A DNA stretch of 64,000 nucleotides from Methylobacterium sp. E-045 (GCF_022829685.1 NZ_JAKSYE010000089.1:59184-123183), one strand, 5' to 3'. Positions 18,008 through 27,012 are shown, counted from the stretch's first letter. The notes: generated from the letters alone by a model not told the origin. Translations and numbers: made by a program.

Positions 18008-19234
18008 ATGCAATACCAACCAAACGACCATGACCCTGCCGATCGATCCCCTGGATCAGAAGAGGCCAATCCCACGAACGAGCTTCATCTCTGGCTGCTG
18101 ACGGTGATGGCCCTAGCCTGCGGAATCTTCGTGGCCAATGTTTATTACAATCAGCCAATTCTCGGACTTTTGTTGCGCGCATACCCTGGTGCGCCGGGCA
18201 CTGTTGGCCTGATCCCGACGGCTACACAATTGGGCTTCGCCTGTGGTCTTTTTCTGCTGATCCCACTTGGAGACAGGATGGACCGCAGAAGGTTGATCCT
18301 TTGGCAAGCGGCGGCGCTTTGCTTGGCTCTCATCCTCCTTGCCGTTGCTCCGAACGCTAGGGTTGCTGTTATAGCGTCGGCGGCGGTCGGCATCACGGGT
18401 TCAGTTGCCCAACAGATCGTGCCGTTTGCGGCTGGACTGGCCGCGCCCAATCGCCGGGGGCAGGTGGTGGGCACAGTCATGAGCGGCGTGCTATGCGGAA
18501 TCCTGCTGGGCCGTGCGGTTGGCGGATTTGTTGGCGATCATTGGGGCTGGCGCGCCACCTTTGGCCTCGGTGCCGCGCTCAGTGCTCTTGTGTGGGTTCC
18601 TTTGTGGGTCTGGCTTCCTTCAAGTCGCCCTGAGACCCGTCATAGCTATGCTGCCCTCATGAAGTCCTTGGCTGTGCTGTGGCGGGATGAGCCGCTACTT
18701 CGCCACGCGACCTATATCCAGGCTGCGCTTTTCGCCTCTTTCATCGGGCTGTGGACTGTTCTGTCGCTGCATATGCATGAGGCATTCGGACTGGGAGCAG
18801 AGGCCGCAGGCCTCATGGGGGTAGTGGGTGCGGTTGGTATCCTAATGGCCCCCCTGGCCGGGCGCATAGCCGATCGTCACGGTCCCTATGTGGTTATCGG
18901 TCTTGGTTGCCTGATCATGGCTCTATCCTATGTCATCATGGGCGTTTGGGGTGGCCTGATCGGCCTCGTCGTCGGTATCGTGCTGCTCGACCTCGGCGAA
19001 CAAGCCGCGCTGATCTCCAACCAGCACGTGGTCTATGCCCTGCGGCAAGAGGCAAGGAGTCGGCTCAATACACTCTTCATGAGCGGCATGTTCGTTGGAG
19101 GTGCTGCAGGATCCTGGACGGCCAGCTTCGCATGGCAAATCGGTGGATGGCCGGCTGTTTGCACGCTGGGAGGTATGTTTGCCCTCCTCGGCCTAGCCAT
19201 TCATTTTTATGGAAGACTTGGTCAAGCAAGATGA
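18008..19234 (+). CDS. MFS transporter, drug or metabolite exporter type
   Basis: The 408-residue protein has 12 predicted membrane segments and the MFS loop motif GDRMDRRRLILW between segments 2 and 3, with GRIADRHGPYV as the second-half copy. The NVYYNQPIL segment near the N terminus is common in a widespread group of proton-driven exporters. The substrate is unknown. No good ribosome site is seen before the ATG at 18008, and the first 25 residues are polar, so a later start is possible. It probably answers to the divergent LysR gene. Confidence 0.9.
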   Translation: MQYQPNDHDPADRSPGSEEANPTNELHLWLLTVMALACGIFVANVYYNQPILGLLLRAYPGAPGTVGLIPTATQLGFACGLFLLIPLGDRMDRRRLILWQAAALCLALILLAVAPNARVAVIASAAVGITGSVAQQIVPFAAGLAAPNRRGQVVGTVMSGVLCGILLGRAVGGFVGDHWGWRATFGLGAALSALVWVPLWVWLPSSRPETRHSYAALMKSLAVLWRDEPLLRHATYIQAALFASFIGLWTVLSLHMHEAFGLGAEAAGLMGVVGAVGILMAPLAGRIADRHGPYVVIGLGCLIMALSYVIMGVWGGLIGLVVGIVLLDLGEQAALISNQHVVYALRQEARSRLNTLFMSGMFVGGAAGSWTASFAWQIGGWPAVCTLGGMFALLGLAIHFYGRLGQAR

Positions 19235-19571
19235 AGGGGCAATTTCGCTGGAAGCAGGCATACCGCTTGACGGCTTAGGTCACATCAACCTTGGCCCGTC
19301 AATCGGGAGAGAAGTGCGGTCCGGCCCGTCCCGACCTGAGGCTGCAAAACCGGCTTCGGATTGACCGCTGGCATACTTCACGTTCTTCATAGCCATCTTG
19401 TCACATCGCGCCAAAAGTCTGGCCGAGTGAAAACCAGACGGACGGCCGAAGCAGGCAGTGCCATTGCTGATACCTTCTTATCCCGACGCAGGAATGGCGG
19501 CCAGTAATGGGCCAAGCGTGGCGAAAGATACTTGATTCGAATGCGTCGTTGTTTGGATCGACCACTGACCG
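19235..19571. other. Gap with no recognisable gene
   Basis: These 337 bases between the MFS gene and the IS5 remnant carry no frame with family likeness and no clear terminator. The area is probably scar DNA from the IS breakup. Confidence 0.6.
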
Positions 19572-19790
19572 ATTTTGCGCAACTGCGTCATCAAGCGCTC
19601 CGATCGCACCAAGGGCTTAGAGATCCCGCCGCGCCAATGGTGGTGGAGCGGACCTTCGCTTGGCCCGGCCGCTGCCGCAGGCTGGCCAAGGACTTCGAGT
19701 AAACCATCGCCAGTGCCGAGGCCTGGATCCTCGTCGCCAACGGTCGCCCGTTCACCCAACGCATCGCAATGTATTGCTTTCCCTCGTAGA
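19572..19790 (+). pseudogene. IS5-family transposase, C-terminal end, broken
   Basis: Across two frames this reads VIKRSDRTKGLEIPPR, then VVERTFAWPGRCRRLAKDFE, a stop, and TIASAEAWILVANGR. These are the terminal motifs of IS5-family transposases. There is a frameshift near 19637 and a stop after KDFE. Together with 16176-16568 it accounts for both ends of one transposase, with the middle missing and 3 kb of other genes between. Confidence 0.82.
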
Positions 19791-19805
19791 GTTTTCAGTC
19801 GGACT

Positions 19806-20711
19806 CTAGATCGCGCAGTTGCACAGTCGAACGCCGGAAAGTGTATCAAAACACTTCAGAAGCAGTCGCAGAGCGGGATTCTCGTTGTAGCTGGACGATA
19901 TCATCGCGGCGGTGGGAGGTCGCACTTTCGCAATCGGGGCCAACGCGATGTTCGGCCGCGAGATCGCGCTTGTAACAGTGATGCCGAATCCTTGTTCAAC
20001 CATCGTCAATAGGGTGTCTCGGCTAACTTGATGGACTGAGAGTTGAATTGATCCTTCGAATTCGCCAAACATCTGGCGAAGCAAAACAGTAAGCTCACGG
20101 CCTGCGCCATCCGAGCGCACAAGGAATACCTCATTACAGATGTCGCCCCAAGCTAGATGAGATCGTGCCGCCAAGCTATGGAGTGGCGATAGTGCTACGA
20201 ATAGATCTGGCTTGCAAAGCCATCGGACTCGAAGATCAGGATCGACGCTTTCGCTCAAGCTGATCGCCACGTCCAGCGACCCACGCTTAACACCATATGC
20301 GTTTTCTTCCGAGGTGTTTTCCTCAAGTTTGACTTCGATCGTGGGATTGCGGCTTCGGAAGGTGCCAACGAGACCCATGATCGGGCACGCTGGAAAAGCC
20401 TCAAGCATCCCTAGCCTGACGATCCCGGTCGTGGACCGCTTGATGGATCGGATCTCAGTTGCGGCGTCACGAAGATAACGCGCTCCGATCGAAGCCTGCT
20501 GGAGGAAGCGTTCACCCTCCAGCGTCATACTGGCTCCCGACCGCGAACGTACGAAAAGAGACACGCCCAGTTGACGTTCAAGCATCTGAACCCTGCGGCT
20601 GACGGTGGACTGCGAAATAGAGAGTAGATCCGCCGCGCGGCGGAAGCTCCCGGCTTCTGCAACCTGGAATGCATATCTCAGGTACCGAAGGTCTAGCGTC
20701 AGTTCAGGCAT
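19806..20711 (-). CDS. LysR-family transcriptional regulator
   Basis: This 301-residue regulator has its helix-turn-helix in GSFRRAADLLSISQSTVSRR, then QMLERQLGVSLFVRSR, and an effector domain from about residue 92. Its start lies 8 bases after the stop of the alpha/beta hydrolase gene, so it appears to be the last gene of a four-gene operon (SDR, EamA, hydrolase, LysR). Being transcribed with its neighbours suggests autoregulation of that operon or control of another target. The stop lies 15 bases from the IS5 remnant, so the 3' end may have been trimmed; the length is still normal. Confidence 0.92.
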   Translation of the reverse strand: MPELTLDLRYLRYAFQVAEAGSFRRAADLLSISQSTVSRRVQMLERQLGVSLFVRSRSGASMTLEGERFLQQASIGARYLRDAATEIRSIKRSTTGIVRLGMLEAFPACPIMGLVGTFRSRNPTIEVKLEENTSEENAYGVKRGSLDVAISLSESVDPDLRVRWLCKPDLFVALSPLHSLAARSHLAWGDICNEVFLVRSDGAGRELTVLLRQMFGEFEGSIQLSVHQVSRDTLLTMVEQGFGITVTSAISRPNIALAPIAKVRPPTAAMISSSYNENPALRLLLKCFDTLSGVRLCNCAI

Positions 20712-20719
20712 GCAGCCAC

Positions 20720-21619
20720 TCAGACCTCCAAACCAGCAAACGTTAGTAGTTCTTTCAAAAAGCCAGACGGGTTCTCTTCAGGAATCCAGTGACCAGCAAA
20801 AGGTACTATCGATACCGCGACATCCTCGGCCACCTCTCGTATCATTGGCTCCATCAGCTTCGTGACAGCACTCGCCTCACCGGCCAAGGCAAGCACCGGC
20901 ATCTTGAGCTTGCCATCCATCCGGAGCGCTTCGCGGTTGTCCGCTGCATCCTGCTGGAAGGCTCGATACCATTCGAAACCAGCACGCATACCTCCGGGAG
21001 CACGATAGTCGGCCAAATATGCTTCCCGCGTTGCTAGATCGATCGCACCCGTATCGTAGGCCAAGTGGCGCCAGAACCGCTCCAAGTAATAGCGCTCGCG
21101 ACCACCCGTGAGCATCTCGGGCACGTCGGCCGCCTGATGAAAATGGAAGTGCCACAACGGCCCGTCGCGCCAGAGTTGGTCAAAGACAGCTGTGCCAGGC
21201 AACGGCGCTTCCATGACCACGAGTCGTTCCGTACGGTCCGGGTAGCGTCGCGCGAAGGCGTAGGCGATCATCAGGCCGATGTCATGGCCGACCACGATGA
21301 CAGGTTTGTCTACTCCCACATCTTTCAGCACGGCCGCGCAGTCGGCGGCGAGCGTGCGCTTGTCGTATCCGTGTTGAGGACGAGAAGATCCACCAGCACC
21401 CCTGATGTCGGGAGCAATTACACGGAGTCCAGCCGCTGCAAGCGGTCCGACGACCTTCCGCCACGCGATCGCCGTTTCCGGGTAACCGTGGATCAGCAGG
21501 ATAGTACGTGGACCGCTCCCCACGACGCCGTAGCGTATCCGCACGTCCCCGTCGGTCACAACCGACCGCCAATCGAACGTCGCTTCGCCGGCCGATGCTA
21601 CTTGATCAGATCGGAACAA
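20720..21619 (-). CDS. Alpha/beta hydrolase, epoxide hydrolase-like
   Basis: The 299-residue protein has the alpha/beta-hydrolase fold with the oxyanion motif HGYPE at 44-48. The nucleophile elbow is VVGHDIG, giving D113 as nucleophile. An aspartate here is typical of epoxide hydrolases and dehalogenases rather than esterases. The late histidine is in FAGHWIPEE. A short N-terminal extension of 20 residues has no clear signal peptide. It lies in an operon between an EamA transporter and a LysR gene. Substrate unknown; a role in opening epoxides or removing halogens from xenobiotics is possible. Confidence 0.88.
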   Translation of the reverse strand: MFRSDQVASAGEATFDWRSVVTDGDVRIRYGVVGSGPRTILLIHGYPETAIAWRKVVGPLAAAGLRVIAPDIRGAGGSSRPQHGYDKRTLAADCAAVLKDVGVDKPVIVVGHDIGLMIAYAFARRYPDRTERLVVMEAPLPGTAVFDQLWRDGPLWHFHFHQAADVPEMLTGGRERYYLERFWRHLAYDTGAIDLATREAYLADYRAPGGMRAGFEWYRAFQQDAADNREALRMDGKLKMPVLALAGEASAVTKLMEPMIREVAEDVAVSIVPFAGHWIPEENPSGFLKELLTFAGLEV

Positions 21620-21664
21620 GTGGAAATCCTTCCTGAGAGCAATAACCGGTGCAGCCGCAAAGGA

Positions 21665-22567
21665 TCATCGGATCATCATCGCAACGCCGATCAACGCCAT
21701 CGCCGCCGCGGTAAGCTTGAGTACGCCAAGGCTCTCACCAAACAGCACGGCGCCGAGGATGAGCGCCAGAATGGGTGCGACGTAGGAGAAAGTATTGGCT
21801 ACCGTGCTCGATGTGTTTCTGTTGAGCCAAGTGAAAGAACCGAATGCGGCGATCGCAACCGCTATTAGGACGGCGATGCCGCCGAGAGCCTGTACGCTCA
21901 ACCCGGTCGGATCAATCCTTTGACCTGACACCACCCCCTCGGCTATAGCCAACGGCAGAACTGCAGCCCCGCCGATCAAAAGTTGAAGCGTGATTGAGAC
22001 TAGCGGGTCCGATGATCCGCCGCCGCTACGGCCATGAAGTGATCCGGCGGCCCAGGCCGCAGCCGACACGAGCAGAGCGGTGATGCCAATTAGCGAGATC
22101 TCACCTTGCGGCGCGGACCACGCGAGCGCAGCGATGCCCACTAACCCGAACAGCACTCCAGCCAACTGCCGACGCGGAAGAGATCCGTGCGGGGTGAGCA
22201 AGGTGAAAAGGGCAATGAAGAGCGGCGCCGAGGATCCGATCACCGCCGCTACGCCAATTGGCATCGTCGCCACGCCCCAGATCAGTCCGGTCTGGCCGAT
22301 GGTGAGCAATAGCAGCCCAGTGACGGCGGCGGCGCGTACTTCGTTCCAAGACGGTCTAGAGGACATTTGCCGCACCCGCCGGACTGCGAACGGGGCGAGT
22401 ACAGTTCCAGCGCCAAGCAGCCGCGTTGCCGTCAACTGGACGGGCGGGATGTGGTGAGACACCAGCTTCAAGATGACAAAGGTTGTTCCTGACGCGGCAT
22501 AGGCGATGGCGAGGGCCAAGGCCACCGTAGCGCCATTCGCTGTTGATCTGCGGGCGGTGAACGGCAT
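21665..22567 (-). CDS. EamA/DMT-family transporter
   Basis: This 300-residue membrane protein has about ten hydrophobic helices in two EamA repeats, the second ending with APILALILGAVLFGESLG, the conserved closing segment. EamA proteins export metabolites or amino acids, and the substrate cannot be predicted. It is 12 bases downstream of the SDR gene and 45 bases upstream of the hydrolase gene, all on the same strand, so it is probably co-induced with them. Confidence 0.9.
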   Translation of the reverse strand: MPFTARRSTANGATVALALAIAYAASGTTFVILKLVSHHIPPVQLTATRLLGAGTVLAPFAVRRVRQMSSRPSWNEVRAAAVTGLLLLTIGQTGLIWGVATMPIGVAAVIGSSAPLFIALFTLLTPHGSLPRRQLAGVLFGLVGIAALAWSAPQGEISLIGITALLVSAAAWAAGSLHGRSGGGSSDPLVSITLQLLIGGAAVLPLAIAEGVVSGQRIDPTGLSVQALGGIAVLIAVAIAAFGSFTWLNRNTSSTVANTFSYVAPILALILGAVLFGESLGVLKLTAAAMALIGVAMMIR

Positions 22568-22579
22568 AATAACTCCGCG

Positions 22580-23341
22580 TCAGATCGCGAGACCGCCCGC
22601 GACGTTGACCTGCTCGCCAGTGATATACCCCGCGTCCGGCCCGGCGAGGAAACAGATGGTGCCTGCAACCTCCTCCAGCGTCGCGATCCGGCGGATCGGA
22701 TGCAGATCGAGGATCGCTTCACGATCGGGAAGTTCGCCTGCTACGTCTGATGCCATGTCGGTCGGCATGATACCGGGCTGTACGACGTTAACAGTGATGT
22801 TCCGACGGCCGAGTTCCCGTGCGATGCCCTTGGCATAGCCGGCCAGCGCCCATTTCGTCGCCGCATAGTCCGCCACGCCCGCGAACGGGACGTAGGACCC
22901 GAGCAGCGAGCCGACGAAGATGATGCGCCCGCCATCGCTGAGGTGAGGCGCCGCCGCGCGGGTGTTGGCGATCGAGCCCAGCACATTGACGTGCCACTGG
23001 CGATCGAACGCGGTTCCATCCAGATCGAGATCGTCGACCATCTTGCCCTGCACCGCGATGCCAGCGTTGTTGACGAGGATGTCCAAGCTGCCGAACTCGG
23101 CTAACACCCTCTCCACAAGCGGCTTGGCGGTTGCCGGATCCGTCTGATCCGCTTGGACCGCGATCGCTCGAACGCCTCGCGCGATCAGCCGCCGAACCAC
23201 TGCCTCTGCCTTGTCCGCCGAGATAGCATAGCTAATCGCAACGCTGGCTCCGCGATCGGCGAACGCCTGAGCTGTGGCCGCTCCCAAACCGCGGGAGCCA
23301 CCGGTAATCAGGACGACCTTACCATCAAAAATCGCGCTCAT
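22580..23341 (-). CDS. SDR-family NAD(P)-dependent oxidoreductase
   Basis: The 253-residue classical SDR has the nucleotide motif TGGSRGLG at 13-20, NNAG at 91-94, catalytic S145, and YxxxK at Y159/K163 (YAATK). The PGIMPTDMAS and ITGEQVNVAGG ends are typical of 3-oxoacyl reductase-like SDRs. It is the first gene of a leftward operon. A double dyad at 23402-23432, 60 bases upstream, matches sites next to the TetR gene, so this operon is probably under TetR control. Confidence 0.93.
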   Translation of the reverse strand: MSAIFDGKVVLITGGSRGLGAATAQAFADRGASVAISYAISADKAEAVVRRLIARGVRAIAVQADQTDPATAKPLVERVLAEFGSLDILVNNAGIAVQGKMVDDLDLDGTAFDRQWHVNVLGSIANTRAAAPHLSDGGRIIFVGSLLGSYVPFAGVADYAATKWALAGYAKGIARELGRRNITVNVVQPGIMPTDMASDVAGELPDREAILDLHPIRRIATLEEVAGTICFLAGPDAGYITGEQVNVAGGLAI

Positions 23342-23401
23342 CGTGCATCACTCGCGTTTGCGCTACGATCAAGCGCGTTCTGCCAGGAGCAGAGAGCTTT
23401 C

Positions 23402-23432
23402 CGTAACGACCGTTAACATAACGGTTGTTACG
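23402..23432. promoter_or_regulatory. Paired TetR-type operators before the SDR operon
   Basis: CGTAACGACCGTTA (23402-23415) and, on the other strand, CGTAACAACCGTTA (23419-23432) face each other across three bases. Each half is itself a TAAC-N4-GTTA dyad, and the two differ at one base. They lie 61-91 bases upstream of the SDR start. Similar sites flank the TetR gene at 24110 and 24154, so one regulator probably binds all. Confidence 0.75.
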
Positions 23433-23478
23433 ATAAGATGTTGGTGGCTGTCAATTGCTGATGAATCCGATCTTGCGT

Positions 23479-24093
23479 TTAAAGCCGCTGCTCTGCGACC
23501 AACGTGTTCCCAGACCGCGGCCAGCCCTCGAGCGCCTGACGGGCTACCGCCATCAGCGTGTCCACGGCGAAGCCCGCCTTGGCTTGAACAGCGATGCCAT
23601 GCGCGACGGCCAGCACGTACGCTGCGAGAGTGGCACAGTCCGAGTTGGCCGGGAGGTCGCCCTCGCTACGCGCTCGCTCAAAACGGCGTCGGAGCGCAGC
23701 CTCCCCATCCGCGCGCCATGCGATGAGTGCCGCCCTGGCCTGCTCAGCCTCGTCTGAACCAGCGAGTGCGCCATTGACGCCGAGGCATCCGGTCCGGTCC
23801 GAGAACCGGGTGCTCAGTTCGACCGCGCCGAACAACACGCCCTCGGCGACGTCTCTGGCGGTTGAGCGCTCAATGGCTGCTGGAACGTAGTTCGCGTAGT
23901 TGGAGGCGTATCGCTCTAGCGCGCGCAGGAACAACGTCTCTTTGTTGCCGAAGGCCGAATAAAGCGCCGGACGTTCCACGCCGGTCGCAACCACGAGATC
24001 GGCGTAGCTCGCGCCTTCGTAGCCCTTCCGCCAAAAGACACCCAAAGCCGCTTCCAACGCCTCGTTCACATCGAAAGTACGCGTACGTCCCAT
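23479..24093 (-). CDS. TetR/AcrR-family repressor
   Basis: This 204-residue regulator has the N-terminal TetR domain MGRTRTFDVNEAL, followed by FWRKGYEGASYADL and VATGVERPALYSAFGNKETL. The C-terminal part resembles the TetR_C regulators with RTGCLGVNGAL. I start at MGRTRTF (24093), not at the ATG 24 bases upstream, since family members begin there. It lies between a leftward SDR operon and a rightward oxidoreductase operon. Four copies of a shared 14-base dyad lie in the flanking promoters, including one just upstream of its own start, so it probably represses both operons and itself. Confidence 0.93.
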   Translation of the reverse strand: MGRTRTFDVNEALEAALGVFWRKGYEGASYADLVVATGVERPALYSAFGNKETLFLRALERYASNYANYVPAAIERSTARDVAEGVLFGAVELSTRFSDRTGCLGVNGALAGSDEAEQARAALIAWRADGEAALRRRFERARSEGDLPANSDCATLAAYVLAVAHGIAVQAKAGFAVDTLMAVARQALEGWPRSGNTLVAEQRL

Positions 24094-24109
24094 TGCCTTG
24101 CCACCTTTT

Positions 24110-24188
24110 CGTAACAAGCGTTATTATATCGCTTGACGGCCGATGTCCACACTCGTAATGATCGTTACGCTATGAACGTTACGAGTGT
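24110..24188. promoter_or_regulatory. TetR operator cluster between tetR and the oxidoreductase gene
   Basis: CGTAACAAGCGTTA (24110-24123) and CGTAATGATCGTTA (24154-24167) match the two sites before the SDR operon. In addition, a 10-base perfect inverted repeat, ACACTCGTAA (24149-24158) and TTACGAGTGT (24179-24188), spans the second site and ends 12 bases before the oxidoreductase ATG. The region must hold divergent promoters for tetR and the rightward operon. Confidence 0.75.
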
Positions 24189-24200
24189 AAGGACATCCTG

Positions 24201-25220
24201 ATGAGCAAATCTAACCGCCAGTTCACTCTCGCCGCGCGTCCCGAGGGCATGGCCAAGTTGAGCGACTTCAAGCTCGTGGAATCGTCGATTCCATCTCCGA
24301 AGGACGGCGAGGTGCTGTTCCGCAACACGCTGTTCTCGATCGACCCCTATCAGCGCAACCTGATGGGCAACGGCTCCTCCGAATGGCCAACCATCAATGT
24401 CGGCGATCCTATGGGCGGTCCGACGATCGCCACCGTCGAGGAGAGTCACAATCCAGACTTTGCAGTGGGCGATAACGTGCAGACATGGACCGGCTGGCAG
24501 GATTACGCGGTGTCGGACGGTTCCGACTTGCGCAAGCTTGACGCTAACGCCGTTCCGCTCTCCACCGCTCTCGGTCCGCTCGGACTTCCCGGCTTCACCG
24601 CCTGGTACGGCCTCACGAAGGTGCACGACTTCAAGCCGGGCGGCACGCTGGTGGTCACCGGCGCAGCGGGGTCGGTCGGCTCGATGGTGGTGCAGCTGGC
24701 TAAGCTGCGCGGCCTGCGCGTGGTCGGCGTCGCCGGTGGTCCCGAAAAGACCGCATGGCTCATCGACGAACTCGGCGCGGATGCGGCGATCGACTACAAG
24801 GCTCACGACGTCGAGGAGCAGGTTAAGCGCGCGCTGCCCAATGGCATCGACGCCTTCTTCGAGAACGTGGGCGGCCCGATGTTCCCCATCCTGATGGAAC
24901 ATTTCAACACTGACGCAAAGATGACCATCTGCGGCACGATCTCGGATTACAGCGACACCGAGCTGCCTCAGGGGACCAACTACCTGCCGCGTCTCATCAC
25001 GCTGATCCACTACCGCTTCGTCAGCATCAAGGCGTTCGCGACGCCTTACGTCATGGACAAGATCCCCGAATTCCTGGCCGAGGTGACTCCGCTCGTGGCC
25101 GGTGGCCGGATCAAGTACGGCGAGGAGTTCGTCGATGGATTCGAGAAGCTGCCGGAGACGCTCCTCAGGCTTTTCGACGGTTCGCACAGCGGCAAGAAGC
25201 TGATCGTCCGCGCCGCCTGA
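24201..25220 (+). CDS. NADP-dependent medium-chain oxidoreductase (CurA/leukotriene B4 dehydrogenase-like)
   Basis: The 339-residue zinc-free MDR enzyme reduces activated double bonds, or related substrates, with NADPH. The N terminus has LFSIDPYQRNLM, then GLPGFTAWYGL. The Rossmann motif is in VTGAAGSVGSMV and is followed by FFENVGG. These are marks of the CurA/YncB-like group. No zinc ligands are seen. It heads a four-gene rightward operon and has AAGGAC upstream; the TetR dyads end 12 bases before the start. Known relatives detoxify reactive enones, so induction by such compounds is plausible, but this is inference. Confidence 0.93.
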   Translation: MSKSNRQFTLAARPEGMAKLSDFKLVESSIPSPKDGEVLFRNTLFSIDPYQRNLMGNGSSEWPTINVGDPMGGPTIATVEESHNPDFAVGDNVQTWTGWQDYAVSDGSDLRKLDANAVPLSTALGPLGLPGFTAWYGLTKVHDFKPGGTLVVTGAAGSVGSMVVQLAKLRGLRVVGVAGGPEKTAWLIDELGADAAIDYKAHDVEEQVKRALPNGIDAFFENVGGPMFPILMEHFNTDAKMTICGTISDYSDTELPQGTNYLPRLITLIHYRFVSIKAFATPYVMDKIPEFLAEVTPLVAGGRIKYGEEFVDGFEKLPETLLRLFDGSHSGKKLIVRAA

Positions 25221-25308
25221 CCGATATGCCGCACCGCGACGATTTGCGGTGCGGCAACGGCCCGCATGTCGGCGGCACGGTCCCTGCACCTTCACGGAGA
25301 CCCGCGCC

Positions 25309-26181
25309 ATGAGCGTCGAGGACAACAAGCGCTTGGTGGCGGCGTTCAACAGCCACTTTGAGCGATCGGATATCGACGCCATTCTCGCACTGCTGTCGGA
25401 AGACGTGACTTGGTGGATCAACGGCAGCCCCGACCTGTTTCCAGTCACCGGCACCATCGACAAGGCGCGCTTCGCCGAAATCAACCGCCGCATGCATGGG
25501 GCACTGGACGGCGGCCTGCGCATGGAAGTGATCGGCATGGTCGCGGAAAGCGACATGGTCGCCGCCGAACTGTGCGCGCATGCTTTGACGAAGGATGGGC
25601 GCGCATACCGCAATCGCTATCACATGCTCTACACCGTCCGGGATGGCTGGATCGTTGCCGTGGCGGAGTATACGGACCTGATGGTCGTTGCCGAGGCGTT
25701 CGCCCTTCCGACCGCGCCGACGGGAGCGGAAGGCGACGCCTATCGATCGGACGCAGAGACCGCTCTACGGGCGTTGGACGCGGAACTGCTCAGCGGCAAC
25801 AAGCGCATCGTCGCCGACTTCCTCGACCGTTTCGAACGTTCCGACGTCGATGCGTTGCTGGCGCACATGACGGATGACGCCACATGGTGGGTCAACGGCC
25901 GCCCCGACCTGTTCCCCGGTGCCGGCACCAAGTCGAAGGGCGAGCTGGGCGAACTGTTGCGCCGCATGTTCACATCGCTCGAACAACCGCTGCGCATGCA
26001 GGCCGATACGATGGTGGAGGAAGGCGACCGCGTGGTCGCGCGGGTCCGTTCCGACGCCGTCACCAGCAGTGGCCGAACTTACCGCAACGGCTTCCTGATG
26101 CACTTCGTCGTCCGCGGCGACCGGATCGCGGCCGTGCGTGAATACACCGACCTGCTGACCGCCGCCGACGTTTTCGGCTGA
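25309..26181 (+). CDS. Tandem NTF2-like (SnoaL) double-domain protein
   Basis: The 290-residue protein is two NTF2-like domains in a row: residues about 5-130 and 165-290. The copies share FERSDIDAI/FERSDVDAL, TWWINGSPDLFP/TWWVNGRPDLFP, RAYRNRY/RTYRNGF and VAEYTDL/VREYTDL, so an internal duplication is clear. SnoaL-like folds bind small hydrophobic molecules; no catalytic residue can be assigned. I start at the ATG at 25309, behind GGAGA; the frame is open earlier but without likeness. It lies second in the TetR-flanked operon, between the MDR enzyme and an SDR. Confidence 0.88.
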   Translation: MSVEDNKRLVAAFNSHFERSDIDAILALLSEDVTWWINGSPDLFPVTGTIDKARFAEINRRMHGALDGGLRMEVIGMVAESDMVAAELCAHALTKDGRAYRNRYHMLYTVRDGWIVAVAEYTDLMVVAEAFALPTAPTGAEGDAYRSDAETALRALDAELLSGNKRIVADFLDRFERSDVDALLAHMTDDATWWVNGRPDLFPGAGTKSKGELGELLRRMFTSLEQPLRMQADTMVEEGDRVVARVRSDAVTSSGRTYRNGFLMHFVVRGDRIAAVREYTDLLTAADVFG

Positions 26182-26246
26182 GCCCGTCCATCCCTCATCC
26201 ACCATCAGTGCCGTGCATCGTACCGGCCATTGGTAAGGAAAGACAC

Positions 26247-26987
26247 ATGACAGAACTGACGGGCAAGCGCGCCCTCGTAACCGGCGGTTCGCGCGGCATC
26301 GGTGCAGCGATCGCACTGACGCTGGCGGATCGCGGCGCGGATGTGGCGATCAGCTACGAGCGTTCGACCGAGCGCGCCGAGGACATCGTCCAACAGATCG
26401 AGTCGAAGGGGCGCCGCGGCTTCGCACTCCAGGCGAACGGCGCTGATCCCGCAGCGGTGCGGCACATGGTCGACGCTGCGGTGGAGGCGCTAGGCGGGCT
26501 TGACATCCTCGTCAACAACGCCGGCACTTTCCGTCACGGTCTCATCGCCGAACTGAATCTAGAAGACATCGATACGCTGCTCCACGTCAACATCCGGGGA
26601 ACTGTCCTCACGACGCAGTCGGCCATCCCTCACATGTCAGATCGTGGGCGGATCATCACAATCGGCTCAAACCTCGCCGAGCGGGTCCCGTTTCCGGGAC
26701 TGACCATGTATGCGCTCACCAAGTCGGCCTATCACGGTTTCACAAGAGGCCTGGCGCGCGAACTCGGACCAAGGAACATCACGGTCAACTTGGTACAGCC
26801 GGGACCGATCGACACCGAGCTGAACCCGGCGGACGGCGATTCCGCGGCCGCCAACCGGAGCATGATGCCGATCGCGCGCTACGGCGACACGAGCGAGATC
26901 GCCTCGGTTGTCGCCTTCGCGGCCAGTCCGGCGGCGAGCTTCATGACCGGGTCCGTCCTGACGGCGGACGGCGGTTACAACGCCTGA
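26247..26987 (+). CDS. SDR-family NAD(P)-dependent oxidoreductase
   Basis: This 246-residue classical SDR has TGGSRGIG at 12-19, NNAG at 90-93, catalytic S141 and Y155/K159 (YALTK). The end, FMTGSVLTADGGYNA, is standard. The ATG at 26247 follows AAGGAA; the longer frame from 26208 is rejected. It resembles the SDR of the leftward operon (22580-23341) and shares the layout of its key motifs, so the two may handle related substrates under the same TetR. Substrate unknown. Confidence 0.93.
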   Translation: MTELTGKRALVTGGSRGIGAAIALTLADRGADVAISYERSTERAEDIVQQIESKGRRGFALQANGADPAAVRHMVDAAVEALGGLDILVNNAGTFRHGLIAELNLEDIDTLLHVNIRGTVLTTQSAIPHMSDRGRIITIGSNLAERVPFPGLTMYALTKSAYHGFTRGLARELGPRNITVNLVQPGPIDTELNPADGDSAAANRSMMPIARYGDTSEIASVVAFAASPAASFMTGSVLTADGGYNA

Positions 26988-27012
26988 CGGAACGGTCACG
27001 GAAGGAGAGTGG

